From CAYPOY01 sp964412395 (GTDB taxonomy: Bacteria; Chloroflexota; Anaerolineae; B4-G1): a stretch of 15,634 nt of DNA. The stretch covers positions 1 to 15,634 of the forward strand of contig CAYPOY010000102.1 in the NCBI GenBank assembly GCA_964412395.1. Reading direction: 5' to 3'. Shown one piece after another: positions 7,266-14,449 of this stretch. Below the pieces are notes generated by a model. It saw nothing but the letters and a program-made list of their open reading frames with translations, made no database searches and was not told the DNA's origin. The stretch's first letter is position 1. Each line of letters starts with the position of its first letter. A program made the position numbers and the translations under genes.

Positions 7266-8927
7266 TTATTCTTCCAGCCAGACCCATCGCAACTCAACAG
7301 CAGTCGCTATCGAGTCTATCTGAAGACCTGGTTTCACGCTGTCGCGATAGGCGAGTATGTTCTGCGCAAAGTAGGGAACGACAACCGGTCCACGCTCAAT
7401 GAAGATCTCTTGTATCTCGTGGTAGAGCTCAACGCGCTTGTCGTGATCCAGTTCACTACCTGCCGCCTTGGCTAGCTCGTCCAGCTCTGGGTCACACCAG
7501 TGGGATTCGGGCCACGCCGCGTCACACATGTAGGCAAGGGGCAGATAGGACTGCGGAGTAGTCCGAGGTCCCCAGTCCGTGATGCCGAACTGGCACTCGA
7601 GCCATACGCCCTCGCCGTAGTAGACCCCTACGGGCACGACCTGAATGTTCACCGTGATCCCAGCTTCTGCGAGCTGCTCCGCCCAAACGGTGGCAAGGCC
7701 CTTTACGATCAGTTGGTCCTGGGCGATCAGTTCGATCTCCAAACCGTCTGCGTATCCGGCCTCTGCCAGAAGCGCCTTGGCTTTCTCCACATCCTGTACC
7801 GGTTCCGGTGCGTCCAGGTAGAAGTCCCCGAGGGCTGGGCCAATGGGTGTGTCGCGCCCCACGGAGCCGTACCCCAATCCCACGACTTCAAGCAGCTCCC
7901 TGTGATCGGTCGCGGCCTTGATGGCCTGGCGGACGCGGACGTCGTCGGTCGGAGGTTGATCGGCCCGCATATGAATCACGTAGTGCGCATTGTTTGTCTG
8001 GAAATACACGTTGATGTCAGGGTCCGCCTCCAAGGGATCGACGAACTCCGGCGACAGCCAGTTGATCCAGTGAACCTGGCCGCCTCGCAGTGCTTCCAAC
8101 TGGGCAGAGGGCTCGGTGAGAAAGATGAACTCGAGTCCGTCGAGGTATGGCATTGGCTGGCCATCCTCGCCCATCATCCAGTAGTTCGGATTGCGTTTCA
8201 TGACCAGCCGATCCTCTGGAATGTATTCCTCTATGATGAACGGTCCCGTGCCGTTCCACTCGGTCTCGAAATCCTCCGTCTCCTTATCCATAACGTGCGC
8301 GTGATAGTCGTTCAGGTCGTATATTACGAAGTCAGGATTTGGGTTTTCGAATGTGAAGCGAACGGTATAGTCATCCAGCGCCTCGATGTCCTCGATATTG
8401 GAGTACAACGCGACGGTGAAACCACCGACCTCCGGGTCGCGCAGGCGGTCAAAGGTGAACACGATGTCATCCGCCGTCAGGGGTCTTCCGTTGTGGAAGG
8501 TAACGCCTTTACGAACGTTGAAGGTCCACACGGTGGCATCTTCATTCACTTCGTAGCCCGTAGCCAGGCCGCGGTCCCAGTCGGGTTCGTAGTTCCCGTC
8601 AACAATGTGAATGTAGACGAAGTAGTCGGTCCAGTAACGGGCGATCTGGCCGTCCGAGATGGTGCTCAGGAAGGCGGGATCCAGATTTTGGATCGGAGGT
8701 AGGGCATGTTTCAGTACGCCGCCTCGCTTCGGCCCTTCTTCAGCAGCAGGCTCAGCCGTGGGTGTAACTACCACTTCCGTCGTGGCTTCCTTAACGACTT
8801 CCACCGTCTCTTTGACCACGACCGTCTCAACTACGGTCTCCGGTTCCGGGGTGGGTCCGCAGGCAGAGATTGCCAGACTGACCACCACGAACAGAACGAG
8901 CAAAACTGAGAGTCGCTTGACAGACAT
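7266..8927 (-). CDS. ABC importer solute-binding lipoprotein, family 5 (SBP_bac_5)
   Basis: This extracytoplasmic receptor hands substrate to the permease pair. Its 553 residues are normal for the family. The N-terminus is a lipoprotein signal peptide: KR at 4-5, a hydrophobic core, and lipobox ISAC with the lipidated Cys at 23. Residues 24-70 form a low-complexity linker rich in Val, Thr, Glu and Pro, typical of Chloroflexota lipoproteins. The mature domain starts with GGVLKHALPPIQNLDP, then shows the family pattern AVWTFNVRKGVTFHNGRPLTADDIVFTFDR-like block near 130-165, shortened here to its core WTFNVRKGVTFHNG. The ATG has AAGGAGG 6 nt upstream. Family 5 proteins bind peptides, nickel, opines, sugars and other solutes, so the ligand is open. 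The genes behind it suggest an amine or amino-acid-like compound. Confidence 0.93.
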   Translation of the reverse strand: MSVKRLSVLLVLFVVVSLAISACGPTPEPETVVETVVVKETVEVVKEATTEVVVTPTAEPAAEEGPKRGGVLKHALPPIQNLDPAFLSTISDGQIARYWTDYFVYIHIVDGNYEPDWDRGLATGYEVNEDATVWTFNVRKGVTFHNGRPLTADDIVFTFDRLRDPEVGGFTVALYSNIEDIEALDDYTVRFTFENPNPDFVIYDLNDYHAHVMDKETEDFETEWNGTGPFIIEEYIPEDRLVMKRNPNYWMMGEDGQPMPYLDGLEFIFLTEPSAQLEALRGGQVHWINWLSPEFVDPLEADPDINVYFQTNNAHYVIHMRADQPPTDDVRVRQAIKAATDHRELLEVVGLGYGSVGRDTPIGPALGDFYLDAPEPVQDVEKAKALLAEAGYADGLEIELIAQDQLIVKGLATVWAEQLAEAGITVNIQVVPVGVYYGEGVWLECQFGITDWGPRTTPQSYLPLAYMCDAAWPESHWCDPELDELAKAAGSELDHDKRVELYHEIQEIFIERGPVVVPYFAQNILAYRDSVKPGLQIDSIATAVELRWVWLEE

Positions 8928-9239
8928 TTCTTTCCTCCTTACTTGGTGTAATATAGTTGTTGTGGACCAGCGTTAGGCTGGTCTACAATAGGTCGTACAA
9001 GCTGAGGCCGTCGTTGTCCTCCTTGAGGTTTGGCCTCGAATGAAAGACCGTCGCCTCGGCTCTACGAACCGGGAGTTGGACGACATGAAGGTCCAATGAC
9101 CTGCATGTTGCAGTATGTGCCTATAGGCATCACCTCCTATCCTCTGTTCAAACCATTGATGCAGCGTGAAGCTGGCCCTAGACAAGGGCTGCGATGAAAC
9201 CCGATGTTTCTCTGCACAGGCTGCTGCACATCCCTGTGC
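8928..9239. other. 312-bp intergenic region before the importer operon
   Basis: Besides the palindrome and TATATT box near 8950-8987, the region holds a perfect 12-bp palindrome TGCCTATAGGCA at 9118-9129. On the minus strand an AGGAGGTG (ribosome-site-like) lies just before it, but only 2 nt before an ATG that would encode a roughly 20-residue peptide; this spacing is poor. A 7-bp stem-loop (9214-9220 with 9233-9239) sits directly after the MmgE/PrpD stop codon without a T-run. No convincing gene is present. Confidence 0.5.
8950..8987 (-). promoter_or_regulatory. Candidate promoter with overlapping palindromic operator before the importer operon
   Basis: An inverted repeat of 11-bp arms with one G-T mismatch (8961-8971 and 8977-8987, 5-nt loop) contains the perfect 7-bp core GACCAGC/GCTGGTC. 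A TATATT box lies just downstream on the minus strand (8955-8950), about 23 nt before the ATG. A -35 hexamer would fall inside the palindrome and does not match consensus, which is the layout of an activator- or repressor-controlled promoter. It could instead form a hairpin in the mRNA leader. The binding protein is unknown. Confidence 0.4.
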
Positions 9240-10589
9240 TTATCCCAGTACCTCGGTCAACTCCCGTGCACTCGCCACATCCTCGAAATGCCATAGCATG
9301 TCAACTAACGCATCGATACAGGGTTCATCCAGTGCGTACGCCGTCAGCCACCGGAACTTGTCCTCCATCCTATCTTCGTCCCAGCCTGGCTGTGGGAACG
9401 TTGCGCCCGCATCTATCACCCCCGAGCTGAACTCATGGCCGTCTTTCAAAAGTACGGCGACGGAGCCAGCAAAGCGACCCCGCGGATCACCTAGCTCAAA
9501 CAGCTGGCACAGCTCATTCAGTTCCTCCGATTCCACCAGTTCCACTTTCTGCGCCAGTTCCCGTATTTGTGGGTCCTGTAGGCGGTGCTCCAGCGTTTGG
9601 GCCGGGCCAACCTCGCCATCTACCAGCATGGCTGCCAGAGGCCAGGCCACATTGAACTGCGCCTCTTCCGTAGTGGATGGGAGCTCGGCTCCCAGGCGCA
9701 CCGTTTCGTGAAATCCCTCCACTCGGATCGTGGTGATATCCTCAAGGTTGATGTCGTGCTCTTTGACGAGAGTTATCGCTCCTTTCATGGCCGGGTGAGC
9801 CCACGAGCAGCAGGCGTATCCCTTGCTCTTCCAGATCACGCCGCTCACCATGATGTATCGCTGTCCGATGTCGCTGACCCAATCCTCATATTGCTCAGAC
9901 CCCAGGATGCTCGGGATGCCGGTAAAGCCGCGAGAAGCCAGCTCAGCGGAGATGACGCCGGTCATTGCCCCCCAACCGATACCATGTTTGACCATCGCCG
10001 GATCATCAATGTCGCGCATCATGGGCAGGTTGGGGGCGTGGTACTCGGCGATTCCCAGGGCGTGCTTTGTCTGTTCCGGTGTCAGATCCATCAGGTTTGC
10101 AGCCGTGGCAGCACAGGCAACCGATCCCCAGGAACCGCAAGCTTGGTAGATCTCGTGATGGTCGTGCCAGCAGCGACCCACGCGATGGGCGACTTCGTAG
10201 CCCACAACCATAGCGGTCAGCATACGGCTGCCATCCAGATCCAGTGCTTCCGCCACAGCCAGTGCAGTGGGAAAGAGCTGTGCCCCGGCATGCCCATACG
10301 CGTATCGGGCGCCATCGTCGATGTCAATGCCATTGGCGGCCCAAGCATTGGCAAAGGCCGCACCCACGGCAGTTGACCGCTTGCCGTGCAACAGGATGGT
10401 GGCGTTGTCTCCGCGCCAGGCTTCAGCCGCGTAGTCGGCGGTGATTTGGCTAACCCTGGTCAGCGTGCTGGCCAGGGTTGCTCCCACGTTGTCCAGCAAG
10501 CACATATGAGCCTTCCATTTCACGTGCTCCGGTAACGCGTCCCACCGGGTGTTTGTGACAAAGCGCGCTGTCCGTTCGTTTCCATCCAA
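9240..10589 (-). CDS. MmgE/PrpD family protein (2-methylcitrate dehydratase / cis-aconitate decarboxylase fold)
   Basis: The family includes 2-methylcitrate dehydratase, cis-aconitate decarboxylase and an iminodisuccinate epimerase, all acting on carboxylic acids in the cytosol. The 449 residues are full length. The conserved active-site pattern is visible: IDIDDGARYAYGHAG (88-102, with the Asp pair at 91-92 and His100), Lys201 in VKHGIGWGA, and His265 in CSWAHPAMKG. These correspond to the Asp, His, Lys and His residues of cis-aconitate decarboxylase. I cannot name the substrate. The frame begins at TTG 10589, because a TGA lies two codons upstream and AAGGAGG is 9 nt before the TTG. The ATG at 10596 is in another frame. 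The ribosome site is part of a 12-bp tandem duplication. The gene lies about 50 bp after the small frameshifted gene and 250 bp after the AOR gene. Confidence 0.88.
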   Translation of the reverse strand: MDGNERTARFVTNTRWDALPEHVKWKAHMCLLDNVGATLASTLTRVSQITADYAAEAWRGDNATILLHGKRSTAVGAAFANAWAANGIDIDDGARYAYGHAGAQLFPTALAVAEALDLDGSRMLTAMVVGYEVAHRVGRCWHDHHEIYQACGSWGSVACAATAANLMDLTPEQTKHALGIAEYHAPNLPMMRDIDDPAMVKHGIGWGAMTGVISAELASRGFTGIPSILGSEQYEDWVSDIGQRYIMVSGVIWKSKGYACCSWAHPAMKGAITLVKEHDINLEDITTIRVEGFHETVRLGAELPSTTEEAQFNVAWPLAAMLVDGEVGPAQTLEHRLQDPQIRELAQKVELVESEELNELCQLFELGDPRGRFAGSVAVLLKDGHEFSSGVIDAGATFPQPGWDEDRMEDKFRWLTAYALDEPCIDALVDMLWHFEDVASARELTEVLG

Positions 10590-10591
10590 TT

Positions 10592-10615
10592 TTCATGACC
10601 TCCTTCATGACCTCC
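10592..10615 (-). repeat. Perfect 12-bp tandem duplication of the ribosome site before the MmgE/PrpD gene
   Basis: Two exact head-to-tail copies of TTCATGACCTCC (plus strand) fill 10592-10603 and 10604-10615. On the minus strand each reads GGAGGTCATGAA, so the leader contains two ribosome sites in series. The proximal one serves the TTG start at 10589 with 9-nt spacing. The distal copy lies 12 nt further out and could act as a standby site or simply be a recent slippage duplication. Confidence 0.85.
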
Positions 10616-10640
10616 GATTCTTCCACCTTGAACGGGGGCT

Positions 10641-10843
10641 TCAGGCCGTAGCGCGGTTCACAACCTCGTCAATTCTCCGCTGGATGTCCGGCGGCAAAGG
10701 CTCCGGCTGGTGTCCCTCAGAATCGCGATGTCCGTTTTGGAAAGGCGCTCAAGGGCATCATTTCGCGAGGGTTCGTCATCGTACTCGACATACTCTCCCA
10801 AATCGCGCAGTCGCTCCGCCAAGTCATTAGCACAATACTCAAT
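10641..10843 (-). pseudogene. Small unrecognised gene behind the AOR gene, apparently frameshifted
   Basis: Two adjoining frames both look coding. From the AOR stop to about 10735 one frame gives an acidic helical stretch including CANDLAERLRDLGEYVEYDD. From about 10748 to the TGA at 10641 another frame, shifted by -1, gives EGHQPEPLPPDIQRRIDEVV and ends NRATA. Neither frame alone makes a sensible protein: the first ends in an Arg/Ser-rich tail, the second has a TGA at 10751-10749. Joined, they make about 66 residues. A run of four A (10738-10735) lies in the overlap, so the break may be a sequencing error, a real mutation or programmed slippage. No ATG, GTG or well-placed TTG opens the first frame; an ATT at 10843 overlaps the AOR stop. 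I do not recognise the protein. It could be a small accessory of the AOR enzyme, but only position suggests that. Confidence 0.4.
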
Positions 10844-12758
10844 GTGATTCAGTTCTGCTATTGGCGCGCTTGACCCTCCTTGTCTCTCTACAATACGCCA
10901 CCGCACCCCCTTCTGGATCCAAACCCAGCTCCTTGAGCTTAGCTGGCGTGGGACAACCGTCGTCATCCCAGCCCATCGCCTCATAAAAATCTCTGACCAT
11001 GGGCTGGATGTTCACCGTCATGCCGAAGGTGGGGCCAGGCTCTCTCACCCGCTCCTCGACGAAGCGCTCTGGCAAATCATCATCTTCCATTCCGCACCCG
11101 AAGCCTATATTGAAGACTCTCTCGAGATTGACAATGCGCTCGCCAACCACAGCAAGGTCGTCGGCTGCGACATCCAAAGGGGTGAGCACCGAAACCAGTG
11201 CTGCCTCGTTCTCCAGACTCAAGTCACCCACAACAGAAAGCAGCGCGATCTTGCACAACCCTATCGCGTCAAGCACGGCAGAGACCACCATCGATCGCTT
11301 GACCACCCGTCCCTTGCCCTCTGTGGACAGACGGTCCACTGACTTCTCTGTGCCGAACCATCTCCGCCCCTCCTCCGCTCCCCACCGATACTCGGGGATA
11401 GCATAGACGCTCGTGAAATCGCCCCCCCTAGTCGAGACCGCATAACCGAGCGCCAGACCCAGGAAGCCGCGCGGGTCATAGCTAGGTATCTCCAGCCCCT
11501 TCACATGGTAAGCATAAGCCTCCGCGCCCTGACCGATGAGTTCCGCAGCGCGTTTCACTCCTTCCGCTAACGTCGCCCCCAGGCCTTCACGCCGCGCAAT
11601 GCGACGAATCATCGTCTCCATAGCTTTCGCACTGCCCCAGGTCAACTCGACACCGCCGCAATCCTCTGCTGAAAGGATCCCCCGTTCGTACAGCTCCATA
11701 GCGAACGCCAGAACACCGGCGGTAGAGACCACATCAATGCCCAGTGCTCCAGTGAGGTTGTGTAGGTACAGCACAGCTTCAGGATCGTCCAATCCGCAGC
11801 GTGCGCTCAAGCTCACGTAAGGATCTATGTCGGGCCGTGCGCCACGAGTGCCGGCATAGGGTCCACGCTTTATCTCGATATCAGCCTTGCAGTGGACTGG
11901 ACAGCGATAGCAAGCCTGCGGTCTCGTCACATACTCATCCAGCAGCTTTCCGTCGATCCTCGGGGCACCTTCAAAACGCACATGCTGAAAATTGCGCGTG
12001 CCCATAGCACCTTCTTCGTCCAACCAGGTGGTATATGCGCTGTTGCCAAAGCGCGCGTACACCTCGTAACGGGGCGACTCACGGATCCTACTCTGGTATT
12101 CGCGCACCACGCTCCTGGCCTGCCCATCCAGCTTCTCGGTGCGGCGCCGACCGTGGACGGCGATGGCTTTCAGTCTCTTCGATCCCATCACTGCGCCCAT
12201 ACCGGTACGTCCAGCGGCATGCCTACTCCCGGTCATGATACACGCGAACGGCACCAGATTCTCTCCGCCGGGGCCGATGACCATGAACCTGGTCTCCTTG
12301 CCGAAGAGCTCCTGAAGTCTATGGGCGGCCTCATCCGTGTTGAGCCCCCATAGGTCACCCGCGTCCCGAATCTCGACCCTATCCCCGTCGATCCAAAGCA
12401 CCACGGGACGGGGCGCACATCCGTGGATGATAACTGTCTGAAAGCCAGCTTTCCTTAGAGCAGCCCCAAATCCCCCACCGACATTTGAACTCCCCAGTAG
12501 GCCAGTCTGCGGAGAGCGAGCATTCGCGTGGAGGCGAGCCGAAGTCGGAGCCGCGGTCCCTGTAAGAAGGCCGCAGCTCAGAATCAACGGATTCGCCGGC
12601 TCGAGCGGCTCAGTGTTGTCTGCCACGTGCCTGGTCAGCAAGTAGATTCCAATGCCCCTCCCTCCCAAGTAATGCCGGGTCACAGAATCTGGGAGTTGCG
12701 TCTTCCTCACCTCTCCCGACGATAGATCCACGAACAGCGTGCGCGCTATGTCTTGCAT
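10839..12758 (-). CDS. Aldehyde ferredoxin oxidoreductase (AOR) family tungsten enzyme
   Basis: The family oxidises aldehydes to carboxylic acids (or reduces acids) with a tungsten bis-pterin centre and a 4Fe-4S cluster, exchanging electrons with ferredoxin. The protein has 639 residues, full length. Near the N-terminus are YLGGRGIG (about 30-37) and the pterin-binding block with SPQTGLLGSSNVGGGFG (83-99). HAAGRTGMGAVMGSKRLKAI (180-199) is a strong family signature. The Fe-S ligands are CYRCPVHC (Cys 283, 286, 290) and Cys 502 in DAIGLCK. Subgroup and aldehyde are unknown. ATG 12758 has GGAGG 4 nt upstream; an ATG directly before it (12761) is only 1 nt from the same site, so I prefer the second. 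The TGA stop overlaps the small frameshifted gene behind it. The gene is 311 bp after the methyltransferase gene and may share its transcript. Confidence 0.92.
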   Translation of the reverse strand: MQDIARTLFVDLSSGEVRKTQLPDSVTRHYLGGRGIGIYLLTRHVADNTEPLEPANPLILSCGLLTGTAAPTSARLHANARSPQTGLLGSSNVGGGFGAALRKAGFQTVIIHGCAPRPVVLWIDGDRVEIRDAGDLWGLNTDEAAHRLQELFGKETRFMVIGPGGENLVPFACIMTGSRHAAGRTGMGAVMGSKRLKAIAVHGRRRTEKLDGQARSVVREYQSRIRESPRYEVYARFGNSAYTTWLDEEGAMGTRNFQHVRFEGAPRIDGKLLDEYVTRPQACYRCPVHCKADIEIKRGPYAGTRGARPDIDPYVSLSARCGLDDPEAVLYLHNLTGALGIDVVSTAGVLAFAMELYERGILSAEDCGGVELTWGSAKAMETMIRRIARREGLGATLAEGVKRAAELIGQGAEAYAYHVKGLEIPSYDPRGFLGLALGYAVSTRGGDFTSVYAIPEYRWGAEEGRRWFGTEKSVDRLSTEGKGRVVKRSMVVSAVLDAIGLCKIALLSVVGDLSLENEAALVSVLTPLDVAADDLAVVGERIVNLERVFNIGFGCGMEDDDLPERFVEERVREPGPTFGMTVNIQPMVRDFYEAMGWDDDGCPTPAKLKELGLDPEGGAVAYCRETRRVKRANSRTESH

Positions 12759-12761
12759 CAT

Positions 12762-13069
12762 TCCTCCCTATTGCTCGCCTGAGCAACTACTGCGAGGTGC
12801 TGCCACCCCAAAGCCACGGCAGAAAGGACAGGGGACAATCGCATTGTGCGCCGCTCGCACGCAGCGGCGTCTTCACCCTTCATCGTCGAATAGCGCCGTG
12901 CCAACTGCTGATAGACAAAGATTGCCCAGCCTTTCTCAATCCAAACTAGTCCAACACCTGTTCCCCGGTGCACTGACGATACACCGATCTGATCCTGAGA
13001 GCTCTTGTTGGAAGCTCTCAGGATCGCATCATCAGTCTCCAGACACCCTCCACGGTTGCGAAGCAAAGG
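12762..13069. other. 308-bp region between the MtmB-type and AOR genes
   Basis: The methyltransferase frame stays open after its TAG stop for 103 more codons, ending in a TGA that overlaps the AOR start. The implied peptide (about LVWIEKGWAIFVYQQLARRY in its middle) resembles no family I know and has no clear ribosome site. I treat it as non-coding or decayed. The region also holds a strong 13-bp stem-loop (12991-13025), a GC-rich 7-bp stem-loop (12849-12855 with 12863-12869), and a 6-bp stem-loop (12771-12776 with 12781-12786) directly before the AOR ribosome site that might affect its translation. Confidence 0.5.
12991..13025 (-). promoter_or_regulatory. Perfect 13-bp stem-loop behind the MtmB-type methyltransferase gene
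   Basis: GATCCTGAGAGCT (12991-13003) is exactly repeated in inverted form at 13013-13025 around a 9-nt loop. It begins 44 nt after the TAG stop of the methyltransferase gene. No T-run follows on either strand, so a simple intrinsic terminator is unlikely. An mRNA-stabilising or processing hairpin, or a protein-binding site, fits better. Confidence 0.6.
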
Positions 13070-14449
13070 CTATAATCGCGAATAGTCAAGCCCGAACCCA
13101 GTGAGCTTCTCCTTGCAGCGTTCGTACAAGTCTACATACTCGTCGAGCGGATGGAGAGTCTCCAAATCATAGCACTCGTCGAACCGCTGGCCGATAGGAG
13201 CATCGTCCATCTGGGACTCGTACAGAGCAAGAACCTGCTTGACAATCTCGTTGGCCTGCTCCCGAGTTATCCCTTGCCGCGCCGCCAGGTGCCCCGCCTC
13301 AGCCCCGATGCGCGCCTCCATTCCACTAGCCCGCTCAGGCTCCCGGTTGCGTGCCACAGCCACCAAGTCCAGATTCGCTCCCGACACAGTAGCTGCCAAG
13401 GCGTTGGCGACAATCTCGTAGACAACCATCTCAGTGCATGGCCCAGCCGCCGCGAAGGTGTTGACAGTGTTAAGCAGATGGGTATTCCGGCTCAGTGCCT
13501 GCGCAGTCGTGCTGCACAGCCACAGCAGCTCGCGCGTGGTGTTGCACATATGGTGGATGTGCAAGGGAAAGCCGCAATGCCACTGAGCCTCCAACACCAA
13601 GAGGCCCAAGAAGTGATAAGCCATGTGCACAACTGCCGTGGCTTCGACACCGCCAGCATAGCCACCTACCAGCGTGCCGTAAAGCCCATACTTACTGTGT
13701 CCCGTCTGTCGCAGACAGGCTACCTTTTTGATGCGTTCGTAGTCCACCTTCAACTCGGCTATCGCCGCGATGCATAGTCCATCATTAGGCTGCACTCCGA
13801 AGGCGGGCTGCATAGCAGCCAGAATGGCATCGGTCGACTCAGCGTTTGAGATCAAGTTGTGGATGCCAATCTGTGGTCGCCCGGCCGCCCGGGCCGCTTC
13901 CCGCAGCTTGATCACATTCCAGATCGCTGCTTCCACCTCTTGAGGGGTGTCCGCCTTGATGGGACGGCCGTGAACTGTCTGACTAAACGCGCTGGAGAAT
14001 GTGTCGGCCAGAGGCTCCTGGGCGTAGCTCTGCACCATGGGCACAAATCGTTCCTCGGCCACCGGCGTTCCAACGGGGGTCATATTGCAAAACGGAGGCT
14101 TGGGATCCTCGACCTCCCGATCTGTCATCACTGCCACATCCCGACCTTGTCCGTACGTCACCGAACGAGGAGCGTGCCTCAGCGCCCACTCCACCTCATC
14201 ACGGGTGAACTCCATAACACGCCCCGTGTCCCGGCAGTAGACGCCAAGCTGCAGAAACAGATCTAATCCGGCATGGTAGAGCCGATCTGCCAGCCCGTCG
14301 TCGGCTGGGACGACCTGTTCTGGATCGTATTCAATGCCGTACTCATCAACCAAACGGCTAGCAACCTCACTAATTCGCCAGTTGAACTCTTTCTCTTCCA
14401 CCCAGGGACCAGTCTCGCTCCGTCCAATAACATCCCAAAAGCCAATCAT
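13070..14449 (-). CDS. MtmB-type (monomethylamine methyltransferase family) corrinoid methyltransferase with His at the pyrrolysine site
   Basis: MtmB moves the methyl group of monomethylamine to the cobalt of a corrinoid protein. This homologue has 459 residues (methanogen MtmB has about 458) and aligns along its whole length from memory of that family: LGVYCRDTGR (68-77), GRPQIGIHN (190-198), ELKVD (232-236), GGYAGGVE (262-269), AGPCTEM (335-341), GMEAR (376-380), FDECYDLETLHPLDEY (423-438). The invariant pyrrolysine of MtmB, in GRPGMGV-O-GPE, falls on His197 (codon CAC, 13861-13859). The substrate is therefore probably not handled as in methanogens and may not be monomethylamine. The ATG overlaps the corrinoid protein stop codon (ATGA) and also has its own GGGAG site, so the pair is translationally coupled. 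The stop is TAG at the family's usual end. Confidence 0.9.
   Translation of the reverse strand: MIGFWDVIGRSETGPWVEEKEFNWRISEVASRLVDEYGIEYDPEQVVPADDGLADRLYHAGLDLFLQLGVYCRDTGRVMEFTRDEVEWALRHAPRSVTYGQGRDVAVMTDREVEDPKPPFCNMTPVGTPVAEERFVPMVQSYAQEPLADTFSSAFSQTVHGRPIKADTPQEVEAAIWNVIKLREAARAAGRPQIGIHNLISNAESTDAILAAMQPAFGVQPNDGLCIAAIAELKVDYERIKKVACLRQTGHSKYGLYGTLVGGYAGGVEATAVVHMAYHFLGLLVLEAQWHCGFPLHIHHMCNTTRELLWLCSTTAQALSRNTHLLNTVNTFAAAGPCTEMVVYEIVANALAATVSGANLDLVAVARNREPERASGMEARIGAEAGHLAARQGITREQANEIVKQVLALYESQMDDAPIGQRFDECYDLETLHPLDEYVDLYERCKEKLTGFGLDYSRL

Noticed and set aside
7500..8702. Plus-strand open frame of 400 codons
   Set aside because: It lies wholly antisense to the clearly homologous solute-binding lipoprotein gene. 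Its translation has no family features, and it exists because the opposite gene is GC-rich with few stop-complement codons.
9108..9143. Leader peptide behind AGGAGGTG near the 12-bp palindrome
   Set aside because: The ATG is only 2 nt from the ribosome-site-like sequence, and the peptide has no distinguishing codon pattern.
9585..10376. Plus-strand open frame of 263 codons
   Set aside because: Antisense to the MmgE/PrpD gene, with no recognisable domain or ribosome site.
10844..10984. N-terminal part of the minus-strand frame that overlaps the AOR gene
   Set aside because: It is read out of frame inside the conserved AOR C-terminus and is a shadow. Only the part behind the AOR stop looks coding.
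12991..13025. Intrinsic terminator for the MtmB-type gene
   Set aside because: The stem is strong but no T-run follows it, so I list it only as a stem-loop.
13151..13777. Plus-strand open frame of 208 codons
   Set aside because: Antisense shadow of the MtmB-type gene, which has clear full-length homology.
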